Assembly (NCBI RefSeq): GCF_029227915.1
Contig: NC_079881.1
Coordinates: 15,721,501 to 15,785,500, forward strand
DNA length: 64,000 bases
Direction of reading: 5' to 3'
Source of the DNA: Hydractinia symbiolongicarpus
Lineage: Eukaryota; Cnidaria; Hydrozoa; Anthoathecata; Hydractiniidae
The first letter of the stretch is position 1, and every line of letters starts with the position of its first letter. Below the pieces are notes generated by a model, which saw nothing but the letters and a program-made list of their open reading frames with translations, was not told the DNA's origin and made no database searches. This document shows positions 38,008 through 51,240 of the stretch, piece after piece. A program made the position numbers and the translations under genes.

Positions 38008-38734
38008 TCTATATAATAATACGCCAGTTCTGTCTGTCTGTCACTTTTGCAAAGTGGATAAAATTTATTTGATAAAGTCTATAAAACATCGCCTATAAAT
38101 TTGTTCTGTAGATTATCAAACTTTGACGTTAGAGCAATATTGACGTCAAATAAAGTATATTAAGATTAGTGAAGCCATTGCATTGAACTTTTAAATTTAA
38201 GGCTAAATAACTTGGAAACGGGTGGAAATAACTGACGTCATCTCCTGCGTGGGTAACAAGGGACTACCTGGGACCAATTTGGGTAAGTTTCCCAAACCTG
38301 GGTCCCCGAATCCGTTTCGGAATGGACGGGTTGATGACGTCATGAAAAAACCTTTAAACCCTATTATCTCTGCAACTATTTATCTAAAGTACATGATCCT
38401 ATACATTTTCTTGATCAGCGTTTCAAGATCTATGCGATGAAGGCAACATGTATCCAAATTTCTAAAAAAAAAATTTGATTTTGACGGGTCATTGCTGACG
38501 TCAGCAAAATTTTTAAACCCTTATATTTCATTAACAGCTCATCAAAACCACACGATCATATACATTTTCTTGATCAGCAGTGTAAGGTCTACACAATGGA
38601 GGAAACATGAAAACAAGTTTCTCAATTTATTTATTTTGTATTTGCACTGCTGACGTCAGCAAAAATTGTAAAACAACCTATTTGTCCATGTTCCTTTGGC
38701 CTGAGTGGATTTTTCCACGGGCCTTATCAACTAG
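38008..38734 (+). mobile_element. Helitron-like non-autonomous element, copy B, abutting copy A
   Basis: It begins TCTATATAATAATACGCC immediately after the CTAG of copy A and ends in the same hairpin and CTTATCAACTAG, then T. Most blocks of copy A recur in order with about 10-20 percent divergence by eye. Confidence 0.75.
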
Positions 38735-39655
38735 TGTTTAATAAAAAGTACATTTAAAACCTACTTATTTTCACCCCATACAGCCATGGAATTCTGTAAA
38801 AATGTTGTTAGAAAGATATATAGGTAGTTAGTCGTGAAATATAGTTTTATTTGGCATTATAGTAGTTATCTTAGCAGATTTTAGGATTTAGAAATCTATA
38901 TATATTTTTCTCTCGCTTAAAATCTATTTTCTGGCTGCCACAAAATAGTTTCTTGTTCGCCTCTCCTTTAATAATAAGTAGCTAGCTATGTGGATCCTTG
39001 AGTATATACAATCTTCACAGAACAGTGAACAGTAAAGAGTATACAGCTAGATACGCAGGGTATTGCATGTTGGCCAAACATGTCTCTGTCTGTATATATT
39101 TTTATCCTCATCAAACAGAAACCTAACCTAAGAACCTAATCTAAAAATAAATTCCTGCACATTTTCAGGTTTCTTCTTTCATAACATGGAAATTCAGTGA
39201 GAAGTGACATTCACTAAAGAGTTCTAGCAATGGGGTATTGTTGGGTTTGATAGCCCATTTTTATAACTAGCTGGGAGACTTGACGTCACACACTAAGCTG
39301 AGCACTTGAGGGTGTGTATCACAAATCCAATGGGGCACTTTTTAGAAAACTAACCTTCCTAAAGACTTATGATAAAACCTATTGCTACTCTGTCAAAACA
39401 ACAGCAAGAGTTCAGCTTTTTTTATTTTGTGGAATAAGTTTCTTTGGATGTCTAAAAATTAATCATGAGTAGCACAAAGTGGAGCGCATAGTACAGATAA
39501 TCTGTGTAGCAGATTCAGGCCAAACACAAAACTAAATAACTTTTACAGCAAAAAAATTTAGGTGCAATATTTGGTATAGTGCTTTAAAGTACACTTTCAA
39601 ATTCTTTGGACTTGATAAAGCATTTGGTCACAAGCCTATAGCACATGTTTTATCA
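38735..39655. other. Unassigned stretch between Helitron-like elements and LINE fragment
   Basis: AT-rich, no gene recognised; possibly older repeat debris. Confidence 0.4.
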
Positions 39656-39659
39656 AACT

Positions 39660-41115
39660 GACTTATTTCCATCATGAGAATTGCTTTTAGTGTCACATCT
39701 GACCCTTTAACTATTGCTACTTCCTTCAATAATTATTTTAGTTCCATTGCAGACAACATCAGGAAAACTATTCCACCAACATCTAAATCCGATTTTTCTT
39801 ATCTGAAACACCCAGTCTCTAATACAATTTTCATGAGCCCAACCGACAATAGTGAAATTCTAAATTGCTATCTTCTCTTGACTTCAAAAGATCTACTGGT
39901 CCTTTTAGCATCACTTCACAGATCTTGCCAATCTCAAATAAATATCTTGCCAAACCTCTTTAACAACTGATCAATCTTTCCTTCTCTACTGGCATATATC
40001 CATCAGATCTTAAAACTGCAAAAGTCATTCCCATATTTAAAAAAGGGTCCAATCTATACCTAACTAATTACTGTCCAATCTCCCTCCTATCCAACATTAA
40101 CAAAATATTTGAAAAAATAATTCATACTCGCTTATCTAATTTTCTGTCCATCAACAAAGTCATCTATGAGGAACAATTTGGATTTAGAAAAACATTCTCA
40201 ACCACTCATGCTCTTCTTAACATTCCACAAAAAATTATGGATGCTTTAGGCAGGTGAATACGCTTGTGGATTCTTTATAGAGCTACAAAAGTCATTCGAT
40301 ACGGTGGACCATGACATTCTCTTAAAAAAATTATATCACTATGGCATACGTGGCATTCCTCTTCTACGATCATATCTTACTGACAGGGCCCAATTTGTTT
40401 TAATCAATAATATAAAATCAACTTCTAGATCCATCAGGCATGGGGTTCCACAAGGTTCTGTTCTTTGTCTCTTTTTATTATATATTAATGATCTTCACTA
40501 TGCTATTACATACTCCTTGGTTTATCACTTTGCTGATGATACCAACATCTTGCACATTAACAAATCTCCCAAATAACTTGCCAAACACATTAACATCGAT
40601 CTGAAGCTCCTGTGCCACTGGCTTAGTGCAAACAAAACATCCCTATAAATAAAGCCAAGACTGAATATATCATCTTTAAAAGTAGCAAAACGACCTCTTT
40701 CATATGACATCAAGATCACCCTCAATGGTACTAGGATTTTTCCCAGTAATTCTTGGTATATTAATTGACTCTGATTTAAGCTAAAAATCCCAGGTTAACA
40801 ACACTGCGATTATCCTGAAGAGAGCCAATGGAGCTTTAGCCAAACTCCGTCATTTTCTGCTCCTCAGTGTACCTCTCCAAGCTTACTATGCTATTTTTTA
40901 TTCCCGTCTACAATATTGTTGCCAAATACGGGGACAAAAAAGCACTCTTATGCAACGTGTCATTATTTCCAAAGCCACACAGTAAGGCTTATATCGTTTG
41001 TTGTCCTTAGAGATGGAACTAGGATTAGCCCCTTATCGCAACTTAGGACTTAAATCTTCTGATCTAGTCATCCTTCAAAATTTTTGTCCATAATCTCGCC
41101 CATAATAGATTACCT
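39660..41115 (+). pseudogene. LINE reverse transcriptase fragment, jockey/CR1-like
   Basis: It is a 5'-truncated and frameshifted relative of the LINE in intron 1. Readable pieces are the pre-palm region (39674-39970), CPISLLSNINKIFEKIIHTR and EQFGFRKTFSTTHALLNI (40070-40230), then DTVDHDILLKKLYHYGIRG, GVPQGSVLC and HFADDTNILH (40304-40576). The thumb region (to about 41110) is heavily broken. Unlike the first copy the FADD box is intact, but at least four frame breaks rule out activity. Confidence 0.8.
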
Positions 41116-42190
41116 ATTTCTCTTGTGTGCACCAAATTCGCGCTGGTATTTTTTTATTTTTTTGTGATGTCCCTGTGTCTGCCTCTTTAGTTTGTATTTG
41201 TCCATCTTTCTTTTTAGGGTTATCGGCACCTCTGCTTAAGCTTATGCTTTGTGCTGATCTCCAGTCACTAGTAGATACAACATTTAATGTAACAAAACAT
41301 TTTTACATGTCAAGTAAATATGGCATAAAAATTTTAAATTTTCGCATTTTATTATGTCCAGATTTTCTCCCAAAAAACAATAATTACATTAAAGGTCGCC
41401 GACATTATCGAACAAAAGACAACTTGGCACATATTTTGTTGATTTGTGACGTCACATGGCAGACAAGGCTGTGCAGGACTTAAAGAGATGCACTTACTGC
41501 TTAGTGTTCGAACCTCGCAATAATTTATTGCGAGTCTCGAGCGATGAAGAAGACAAGTTAAATTCCAATTAATATTAGCAAAAACGATGCAGAATACTGT
41601 TTTATCAAACAAAATAATATTTTTTGCTACATTTTCAAATTATTGGAGTACAATTTTAACACCCTTGAGCTTCTTCTACGGGCTACTTCCTCGCCAGCCG
41701 TTTGAACATGATACAAATTGCTTACTTAGCACTTTCTACGTCATCACGAAATAAGCCCCTGAGCGCAATGTAAAGACACAGGTCAATAATTTGTTTTGTG
41801 AAAAAAGACATGTATATAATACTAAAAAAAGACTTTTTATCTCATAACACTCCCTCTGTGGGATTTCATCTAACCTTATATACAAACAAAATCTGGGGAG
41901 GAGATTCTCGCATGAGGAGGAAACTTTTGCAGTACCAAAATCACTGCAAAATTTAAGAAATTAACTTTCCCGGTCAATCTTTTATGAAATTTTTAAGGGA
42001 AAAACTGGCCACAAGGTATTACTCTCCAGTGCCAAATAAACAGGGGGGGAGAGGGGGGACGTTTATTTGGCACTTGAGAGTAGAAGATTTTAGCATGGGA
42101 TTATTATTTTTATACATGCAACGTTTGTAATGCATTATTTTCTAAAGAATAATACACAGGCCGCACTCAAGAATACCTCCCAGAATAAAA
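41116..42190. other. Unassigned stretch between LINE fragments
   Basis: No coding feature supported. A short inverted pair occurs around 42020-42080 (CCAGTGCCAAATAAAC and GTTTATTTGGCACTTGAG), separated by G-runs, forming a strong hairpin. Confidence 0.4.
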
Positions 42191-42204
42191 CTTTTGCAGT
42201 AATT

Positions 42205-44698
42205 TAATTTTACGCTAAAGTGTTGGTCGACTGCAAAAGTTTACCACCCGATATGGTTGGTGGAATACGTAGAATACACAACATCAAGCATCCTATGCGA
42301 ACTCTGAAGTGCCGTAATTACACTAACTATGTTCCTGAAAATCTTTTTAATGACGTCTCCGAAATTAACAGGCGCCCTGTATTTGACGCCAGTGATGTAA
42401 ATTCTGCAGTTACGTATTTTTACTCGAAGCTAAGAGATTCTTTTGATAAACACGCCCTGTTAATTAAAAAAAGAGTTAAATCACGACCTTGTAAATGGCT
42501 AACTTCAAAAATAAAATCTCAAATGAACAACCGTGACAAACTTCACCGCAAGGCTTGCAAATCAGGTAAAAGAGAAGGTGCAGAGAAATATAAAAAGATT
42601 AGAAATAGTTGCAATAATAACATAGTGAAAGCAAAGGCTAACCACCAGCGTGATCTTATTAACGAAAATCTGTCAAATCCAAGAAAGTTTTGGAATGCAA
42701 TAAAATCAGTATTCCCAAGAAAACCGAAAAAAGTGTGTCAAATGTCAAAAGATAGTGAAAGCATAAGTAAAGTAAGTAACTTCAGCAAGTTTTTTAGTAC
42801 AGCTGTTCACTCCCTTAAATCCAAGTCAATTCAACTTATGAATTTTACATGGAGATACGTACCACCTTTTTCTTTACGAACAAATAAAATTTTCATGACA
42901 GGTTATATTTCTAAGACTTTTGTAGAGAAAGAACTCCGATCACTCAAACGAAATAAAGCAACCAGTATAGACGAGTTACCACCCGGAATGTTAAAAGACT
43001 GTGCTATTTTAATTTCAAAACCTCTTAGTCACATAATAAACCTTTTGATAAACACCTCAACTGTACCATCAGCCTGGAAAGTTGCGAAGGTTGCACCTAT
43101 ATTTAAATCTGGGGATTCTTCTCTTCCCGAAAACAATCGCCCGATTTCAATTTTACCGGTGCTATCTAAAATTCTTAAGAAGGCTATTCATAACGAACTC
43201 ATGAACTATCTCGAAAAAGAGAAATTACTGAACGACTGTCAATATGGTAACGCTCCACGAAACTTGCTTCTACTTTATTTTGCGACAGTATTCGTCGCGA
43301 AATAGATGGCGCTAAGTTAGTTGGAGCAGTTTATATAGATTTATCGAAAGCTTTTGATACGATCGGACACTCATTATTATTGAACAAGCTACGCACGTAC
43401 GGAATTAAAGGCAAGGAGCTAGCATGGTTTACCGACTACTTATTTAATCGAAGTCAGTTAGTAGACATTAACAATATTCGATCTAGCTACGAGCCAATTT
43501 ACTGCGGTGTTCCACAAGGTTCCATTTTAAGACCACTGCTTTTTATAATTTTTTATGATGATTTTGTAGACCATATCTCAAATTCTAAAGTTATAATGTA
43601 CGCAGATGACACAGTCATATACGTTGCTCATAAAGATGTTACTAGAATTGAATAACTTCTCAATCAAGACCTTGAGAAACTATCAGTATATTTCCGTGAA
43701 AATGAGTTAATTATAAATCTTAAAAAAGGGAAAACAGAAGTCATGTTGTTTGGAACGGCTAAACGCTTGAAAGCACATGACAAGGCTCTACAAGTTGTAT
43801 ATCAAGAAAATCCAATAAATTTCGTTTCTCAGTATAAGTATCTGGGAACAGTAATCGACAGCAAGTTAATGCTTAATGACAACTTCGACCGATCATATAA
43901 AAGCGCCAGCAGCCGTTTACGCCTACTACAAAGATTACGACCGTGCCTTACCGCTGAAGCCGCACACAATGTTTTCTCGATGATGATTGTACCTTTAATT
44001 ACTTATAGTAGTGCATTGAGAATACCTATCACAAATACACAGCTCAACAAATTAAAATCGCTTGAGAATCGTGCTAGATCGATTGTCCGGAGTGATAATA
44101 TTCCATCCATCACAGGAATCGTCAACCGTAATATTTGTGTACTCGTTAAAAAGTGTCTACTAAATGATCTAACATCTGAACATTTTGACAATTATTTTGT
44201 CAGTCAACAACATGACAATAACACACGAAATAACGGCTGCATTGTCAGCTTACCTCGGGTCAAACTAGAAATCGCCCGGCAGAGTTTCTATTTTGCAGGG
44301 GGTAAACTGTATAATTCACTGCCACTTGAAATTCGAAAAATCGATAAAATGTCTCTTTTTATGAAGGCGCTCAGAGGGTACTTCTCTTAATAAAAGATAC
44401 CAGATGTTGGGCGATGTGCACTCTCAGCGGCTATCTTAGTCACTGTGCCGTCCAGTCTGCTTTAAGTTTAGCTAAGTGGGATTAACGTTTTTCACACCTT
44501 GTATGCATACTGTTGCATTTCTAGTTGATCAATTTTTTGTTTGTTTTTATCGTTTTTACTGTTTTTACTGCTTTTTTCCAATTTTATTCTCACACAGGAC
44601 GGACATTGATAGCAGTTTTTTTGTATTTATGTATATATTTGCAAATTACTGAAGTCCTCATCCTGTATAAATATTTTTAAATAGATAAATAAATAAAT
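42205..44698 (+). pseudogene. 5'-truncated LINE reverse transcriptase, second family
   Basis: Three collinear pieces of one polyprotein. 42220-43305 covers the region after the endonuclease through VAPIFKSGDSSLPENNRPIS. 43310-43655 has VGAVYIDLSKAFDTIGH, GVPQGSILRPLLF and the MYADDTVIYVAHK catalytic box. 43656-44390 has the thumb region KYLGTVIDSKL and a C-terminal SLPLEIRKI motif. One frameshift near 43245 and a TAA at 43653 separate the pieces; otherwise the sequence is well preserved, so this is a fairly young copy. The 3' tail is an AAATAGATAAATAAATAAAT run ending at 44699. The sequence differs clearly from the LINEs at 4.4 and 39.7 kb. Confidence 0.85.
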
Positions 44699-44699
44699 C

Positions 44700-45318
44700 T
44701 TCCACTAATACTACTGCACTTTTTATGTACCCAAAGCTTGCAAGTCTGACAAAAAATTGAGTTACTACCAACCCCTTTCCTGCAAACTCCACAAGGCCAC
44801 TTTCCAACTACAAGGTCACACTTGGCTGCAATGCTACTAATCATGACTTTAGACTTTGCTGTGTTTACCTTTATAGCCCTTTCTCTTCTAGTCCTTTCTT
44901 CCACTTCTCAATCTTTTCAACTAATTCTTCCATCGACTCTGCTATGAGAACCAAATCATCTGCATACAATAACTCCCATGGACAACCAGTTCTGAACTCC
45001 ATCAACAGCGCTTCTAAGACTAGAACAAACAACAAAGGACTAAGTAAAGAACCCTGATGTACACCAACATTTACACTAAATTCATCACTAAGTGAATCAT
45101 TAATCCTGACACGACTTCTAGCATTGCTGTACATAGACTGTACCATCGTAACTAGCCACTCATCCACACCTAATTTTCTCATAGCCCACCAAATAACTTT
45201 AAGTAACACTCTATCAAAAGCTTTCTCTAAATCTACAAAGGCAAAATAGAGATTCTTTCTCTTTCCTAAATACTTTTCCTGGAGCTGTCTGAGTAGAAAT
45301 ATTGCATCTGTAGTGGCT
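44700..45318 (-). pseudogene. Fragment of ATG-tailed LINE (RT plus PHD-like finger), inverted copy of 55.6-56.2 kb
   Basis: Read on the minus strand it is nearly identical to 55608-56219, covering palm motifs FAFVDLEKAFDRV, VHQGSLLSPLLF and LLYADDLVLIAESM and then the CGVCRKGVG / CQTC finger. It is cut at both ends: right end near the GNTDAIFLL segment, left end exactly where the 3' tail of the preceding LINE stops. It carries the same frame break at GGGCTATAAAGG as the longer copy. Confidence 0.85.
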
Positions 45319-45664
45319 GTAATTCAATTTAAATAAAAACAAAAGGACCTAAGTTCATTTATTCTTAGAACAGCCCAGCATTATGGTTGGTTGTAAGTAG
45401 ATGAAAAAATTGAATATAGTGTATTAATGATCCCATGATGATAATGAAAAGCAACAAAACCTGCATAGTGTGTTTTCATATGTGGTTAAGTCCTTATAAT
45501 TTAAATTAGTAAGCATTAAAGAGGCCTAAGTCCTTTTTGTTGTCTTTACTTGGTAGCACATGATTTATTTACTTTGCCAATAACAGCTTTTGATCCAAGA
45601 AACAAAATCATAATCATGGCTTTCAGAAAAGTTTTACTTCCATACCTAAATATCGCAGTTTTCT

Positions 45665-45708
<44 letters not shown>

Positions 45709-45810
45709 ACTTAGGCCCCTTTAGAATTGAGGCTCTCAGGACTTAGGCTCTTTTAGAATTAGGGCACTTAGGACTTAGGCCCCTCTAAAACTAAGGTAGC
45801 GAATAAGCTG
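45319..45810. repeat. GGACTTAGGCC-type repeats and a 41-base poly-A
   Basis: The run of A at 45666-45706 is followed by three units of GGACTTAGGCCCCTNTAGAA to about 45795. Inverted forms of the unit (GGCCTAAGTCC, GGACCTAAG) lie at 45527 and 45349, so the block is a small inverted/tandem repeat cluster. Confidence 0.65.
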
Positions 45811-48740
45811 ATGAAGAGTATTAGTAAATTTCACACCTGTTTCTTTGAATAAATTCTTTTTAATTTGAGATGAAAAATCATGCACACCTGTTGTATATTA
45901 AATTTATATATTAATATATTAATATTATTAATATATTATATATTAAATTGTTCGTTTTCTTGCCCAGCTGTGAGTACAATGTAAAATAATTTTTTAAAAC
46001 AGAATTCATCCAGAGATCAATGTTTATAATTGTTATGAAAATCAATAATTCTAGTTGATAAAAATCATTAATTTGAGCAGTACCATAAATGTTATGTAAT
46101 GGAGTCACTTGCCACAAAAACAGAGTGAAGCTAATTTTAATTTTTACCAAAAAAGAAGGTTGAAGCAGCAATCAAGGTGGTCAGAAAAACCAAAATTTAA
46201 AAAGCAATACCTGAAGTTACTTTTAGGTAAACCATATTAACTATGATTTGGTCACCTTTAATAATGTTATGCATTGCTGTTTTCAGTGTGATTGATAATT
46301 AAATAGGCTCTGTCATTGATTTTATTCTTGTTACTTGTATACAGCATGTTGTTATTTTTAAATTTCTAACGTTTGCCTCAGAACATGTGACTTTGTGAAT
46401 ATTTACAAGGTTCCATATATGTTTCCTAACAGACAAGAAAAGAAGGACCACGATTTAAGCTATTTTTTAGATTTTAGGAATATAAGATAGCATTGGAATT
46501 GTTTTTACTATTATTTATATATATTTATTGTCCAAGAACAGACTTTACCAGTTTTATTGTCAGTGGATTCGTTTTTTCACTTAAAGGGATCCGAGGTACT
46601 TTTACAAGTTAGACTATACCTGAAAGATTTTCATGAGAAATTCCCAATGACATAGCTACTTTTTGTTGAAAGTTCAAGTAACCCTAAATATCGTTTTTTA
46701 AATATTTGTTTTTCTTGCTACCTTGACAACTGCTTAGACTTTCTTGTGCGTTAGAAATTTCAAATTAGTTCCTGCCTTTTTTTGTGGCACATGACCATGT
46801 TACGTAATATTTATGTACCAATCAAATTAATGAAGTATCAGTTGCTATGATTAATGACTTTCATAGCCCAAAAATATTAATTTGCCTTCGCAACAAAGTT
46901 AAAAATTCTATGAATCTTCCAAATCGATCTCTGTAAGAATGATTTTTGTTTTTTTTAAAAAATAATTTAACATGTATATACTAGCTGTCTACTGTAAGCA
47001 AGAAAACCTGTCGACCCAGGACCCAGGCATTATATATACTCAAATGAGTATTTATAACCTTACCAAGGGCTGATGCATAAAAAAATTGAAACAATCTTTG
47101 GGGACGGGGTCTTCTAAGTTACTCAGTAGATGATATACGCAAAAAAAAAAACAATAGAAAAGAATACTGCTTCAATGCATCCTACGACAAAGTAATCCAA
47201 GCTAAAAATGGATGGGTTTTTATAATACCTTTCCCAATACACTGTGTGATCTGTGGTAATAATGTTTACGTAAAAAATGTAGGGAACAAGTTTTAAATTT
47301 AGAGTATATGCCACCTCGTCTTCACGTTTTCAGGCCTAACTAAACGACTGGCCTAATTAGGCTATGTCGCCTGATTAGTTGTTTACCTTGACTGTATTCA
47401 GCGATTCGGTTCAGCTTTGTTGCAGTAGTGATGATTGACATATGGATTAATTGACGAATCGCATTTGTGCTACATCCGCTATATTTAAATTTTCGCTGGG
47501 TGAAAACAAACCTAGTTCGTAGGGGGAAGAATGGTAAAAATGTGGAAATGGAAGAATAATTAGCTAACAAATGGTAATCACAATAAAAATCTGTCTGGAA
47601 ATGATGCTTAGCTATCTGGATTTTGCTCCAAAAAGTTATCTTTGCTCAAACTTTCTAACATTGTTCTTAAAACTCCAAAATCTGCCTAGCTCTGCACTCT
47701 CTTCACCTAAAATACGGAAACTTTTCACCTCCAAAGAAATTGTTATGTCAAACCGAATCACCGAATAAAGTGCATAAAAAGTTATGGAAAAACCTTGAAC
47801 AGGGAGACTTGAATTTTTTTGAAACTCCAACATGTTGCAGTTAAAATTATGGAGCTAAATCGGTACCTTTGGCTAGTTGATCTAAACCCAACCCTCTATG
47901 TACCCTATTGGAGCTTTTTCATGACGGTTTAGGATAAGGTAAAAAGAGGTTTGGCCAGCCAGCAGAGATTGAAATAGCATAACTTTCAGGTTCAAGGTAT
48001 TTTGTAGGCAGCAGTTTGGGAGATCTTTCTTTTATCATCAGCAAACAGGACAACAAAAAGGAATTAGACACAAACAATTTACACACAAACAAATCCAATC
48101 AAATATCACATCACATGAATCACATCACATCCCCAGCCACACACACACGTCAATCAGCCATTTTGCTGGGGTCAGCTCTAAATAAAAAACGGGGGAAACA
48201 TGGTTTCTACTGATTAACGATTCCATCTATTTATTGGTTTTTAATAAGCCATTTAAAAATACAAAAAAAATAAAAACATACCACAACCGAAAAAAGACTT
48301 ATAACCTTGGTATTTTTAAAATCAATTCCAAGATTTAAAAGTGTTTCTTAAGAGAAAAATATGAGAAGAAACTTTACTTCATAATCCACATTATATTATT
48401 GCGATAAGTCCGATAATCTTTAAGGAAATCGGAAACAAACACGGAATGATAAATAAATAAAGGCCTGACATGGCTGCAATTTTTTGGTTATCTAGAATTT
48501 GACCTGGTTTGATATTCACATTATTCACATTTTGCTTATAGGTTAGACAGAAATAAAAGGCAGTATATGATCCTAGATAGAATTTCGTTATAAACGATTT
48601 TTTATACAAGAAAGAGTTGACATCTTCCATCATGACATGCAGGGTTCGAATTAGAAAAATAAAGTCGGTTTGCAAAAATTTGGGCAATCTGTAAACGAAG
48701 TAAATCACCATCTAGATGTGGCCTGGGAAAACCTTAGATC
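45811..48740. other. Long unassigned AT-rich stretch
   Basis: About 2.9 kb with no supported gene. An ATTAATATATTAAT palindromic block lies at 45905-45950 and CA-rich words occur near 48060-48150. Possible noise ORFs lack any protein-like motif. Confidence 0.5.
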
Positions 48741-48744
48741 AATT

Positions 48745-48975
48745 ACCATTTTTCTATCGCTGTTCTTCGTTCTGAAGTTTCTAAAATGCATTCTAAAACA
48801 GCATTTCTATCGCCGTTGTTCGTTCTAAGTTTTTAAAACGTGATCTAAAAAAGCATTTTTATCACTGCTTTTTGTTTTTAAATTTTAAAAACACAATCTA
48901 AAAAAGCATTTCTATCGCCGTTTTTCGTTCTTAAGCTTTTAAAAACGCAATCTAAAAAAGCATTTCTATCTCTTC
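48745..48975. repeat. Minisatellite, unit about 60 bases, four copies
   Basis: Units of CATTTCTATCGCCGTTNTTC followed by GTTCTTAAGTTTTTAAAACG and CAATCTAAAAAAG recur about four times. Confidence 0.85.
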
Positions 48976-49094
48976 TCAAAAATATTCAATTCGCAATTTT
49001 ATCATTTTCTTCGCAAAGTGATTCGCAAAAATGGCATTTCGATTCGCGAATTGCGAACTGCCAATTCGAACCCTGACATGTCTTGGAAGTGTAG

Positions 49095-50095
49095 AGAGTT
49101 AGATAGATGTGCATATTTTACATGGCTATCCTTACAAATATTGAGGGATATACCCTGTCTATTATTTCCAGGAGGGGCCATGGCTTAGATGGAGAGTCCT
49201 AGAGTATTTAATGCTCATTTTGAGCTACGCAGACCCAGGCCATTTATAAGAGGCGTGCGATCGCACGGGCACGGCCCCACACACGTGCAGATTTGTTTAG
49301 GCGTGCAATTCATCGCACACACAAAACGTTGCTGTAATTAAAAATTATTGTATTTATAACAAGAACATTTATTAAATAAACCTTAAAAATAAACGATCAT
49401 TCTTTTACTGAACCCTAAAAATAAACAATCATTCTTTTACTGAACTCACAATAGATCGCACAATTTAATTGCTACCATTTACCAGCTACCAGGCTATATT
49501 AAGGCTTTGCGAGTTTTATTTTAATGATTTTATAAAAAAATGCAACAGTATTTTAATCTTTGTAAGGTCGCCTTTTGAAGAATTTAAAAGAAATTCAGCA
49601 TTATTTAAGTTAAAATAACTAAAAGATAATATCATTAATAAGAAAAAAAAACTTCTTTAATAACGAAATATTCTTTTAGATAATAATTTTTATGATTCAT
49701 CGAAGGTTTATTAAATATTATTATTAGCGGCCGTTCGACTTTCCGTAATTTAATTTAATTTAAATATCTGTTTGCCCCACAAGTAATAACAAAGTTTAAT
49801 TAACGAGTCTGCTTACGACTTCTTCGTATTCGGGTTGAAATTCCTTGCCGTACATTGTTGGAACTTGCACTTTGTATGTTCTTTACACCAAAACAGCAGC
49901 CCCTGTGCGGTGTACAGGGGTAAAGGAAATGTTTTTGTAAAAAAAATTTTTTTGATCGCACGCGCAGAATTTTTGAGGCGTGTGATCTACCGCACGCCTG
50001 CCTAAATTCTTACGAAATGGCCTACAGACCCAATTGGGGCCTGCGCTCTACTAGACAACTCTTGGCAACATCCAACGGCCCACACAGTGTGCCTT
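49095..50095 (-). mobile_element. SINE copy lacking the tRNA head, split by a MITE
   Basis: The body matches the 5335-5530 SINE: TAGATAGATGTGCATATTTTACATGGC through GAGCTACGCAGACCC at 49095-49236, then CCAATTGGGGCCTGCGCTCT to CCAACGGCCCACACA at 50032-50095. The tRNA-like part is absent, as expected for 5' truncation on the minus strand. The two halves are separated by the MITE at 49237-50024. Confidence 0.8.
49237..50024. mobile_element. MITE with AGGCCATTT ends inside the SINE
   Basis: The left end AGGCCATTTATAAGAGGCGT and the complement of the right end (AGGCCATTTCGTAAGAATTT then GGCGTGCGG) are inverted repeats. The flanks repeat CAGACCC (49230-49236 and 50025-50031), or eight bases with one mismatch, which suits a hAT-type target duplication. 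The interior is non-coding. Confidence 0.8.
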
Positions 50096-50883
50096 CTTCC
50101 CAATTTCCCTCACCATGAGAGTACAATGATGGCCCCAATTTAGGATCAGGGTCAACATTACTCATTTTTTGAAAAAGAAAACAAGGAACTTTTAAACAAA
50201 TGCCATATTTGGATTTATCAGCAAAAAATATATAACAGGAAATTTAGAATACCACAAGATTATTGAAACAGGATTTATTGTAATTTAAAGTTTTTCAATT
50301 TTATAAGAGTTTGACCATGTAATATCTAACTGCAGTGAAAAATTTTCACTGCAGTTAATTTGTGTGGTCATTTCTTCATAAAACATTAAAAGTTTGGCTA
50401 CTAATAGAGGCAGTTGTACTTAGTTTATAAACTTGAAAATTTGCTTGTTTCCATAAGTTTTGTGCTGAATTTAAATATGTTGGTCATTTTTGGGGAGAGT
50501 TTCCTGATAAACGACTTTGAAAAGCTTATTTGCTGTCTGCCGTAGAGCCTATTATTTCTATATTTTTACACAGAATGTGTGCAATTGTGTTGGGGATACT
50601 ATAACACTATCATACTCTTATATTTATTTTAAAGGTTACAGGGTTTCAGCAAAACTAGCAGAATAAAATTCCTTATTTGTTTTTGGGAATCCACAGAGTT
50701 ATGATGCAGCACTAAAATATCAGCTTGGAATATATACGTTGGAAGAATTCTGGGATGTTATCCGGGAGAATCTATAGGGCAAGGTGTTGACAAAACCGAG
50801 ATTGAAAATAAATTTCTTCAATAGAGTTTTTAGCACGAGATCTCGTTAGAAGGGGCCCAAGAACGATAATAATTATAGGTTAA

Positions 50884-50962
50884 GAGAGAAAGAGAGATGT
50901 GCATATTTTATATGGCTACATAGCCTCACAAATATCAAGGAATATACCCTGTCCGTCCAGGA
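50884..50962 (-). mobile_element. Third, partial SINE body copy
   Basis: GAGATGTGCATATTTTATAT through ATATACCCTGTCCGTCCAGG matches the tail-proximal part of the other SINE copies, then diverges. Confidence 0.65.
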
Positions 50963-51240
50963 GTTATAGACTTTGCTCACACCCCCATGTCTATATGACT
51001 ACTTGTACACCCTTCAGCTTCGCTCTATGATGTCATATGTAAAACTGTCCTCGTACCATCATATGGTGTTTTCAGATATTACAATACATGTATGGCCATT
51101 TATGTGTAAAGTGCTATTTTTTGCTGTTTGGGAGGGTCTGTAAGGGTATGTATATGGTGTTATAGAGGGTCGGCAAGAGTATATTTTTCAGCCTGTAATA
51201 ATACGTATACCATTGGATGTCTATTATAGTATACCTTAAG
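50963..51240. other. Unassigned stretch
   Basis: No gene or bounded repeat recognised. Confidence 0.4.

Noticed and set aside
45666-45706. Poly-A run as the tail of a processed pseudogene or LINE
   Set aside because: No retrocopy or LINE coding sequence ends at the run; it is embedded in a local repeat cluster.
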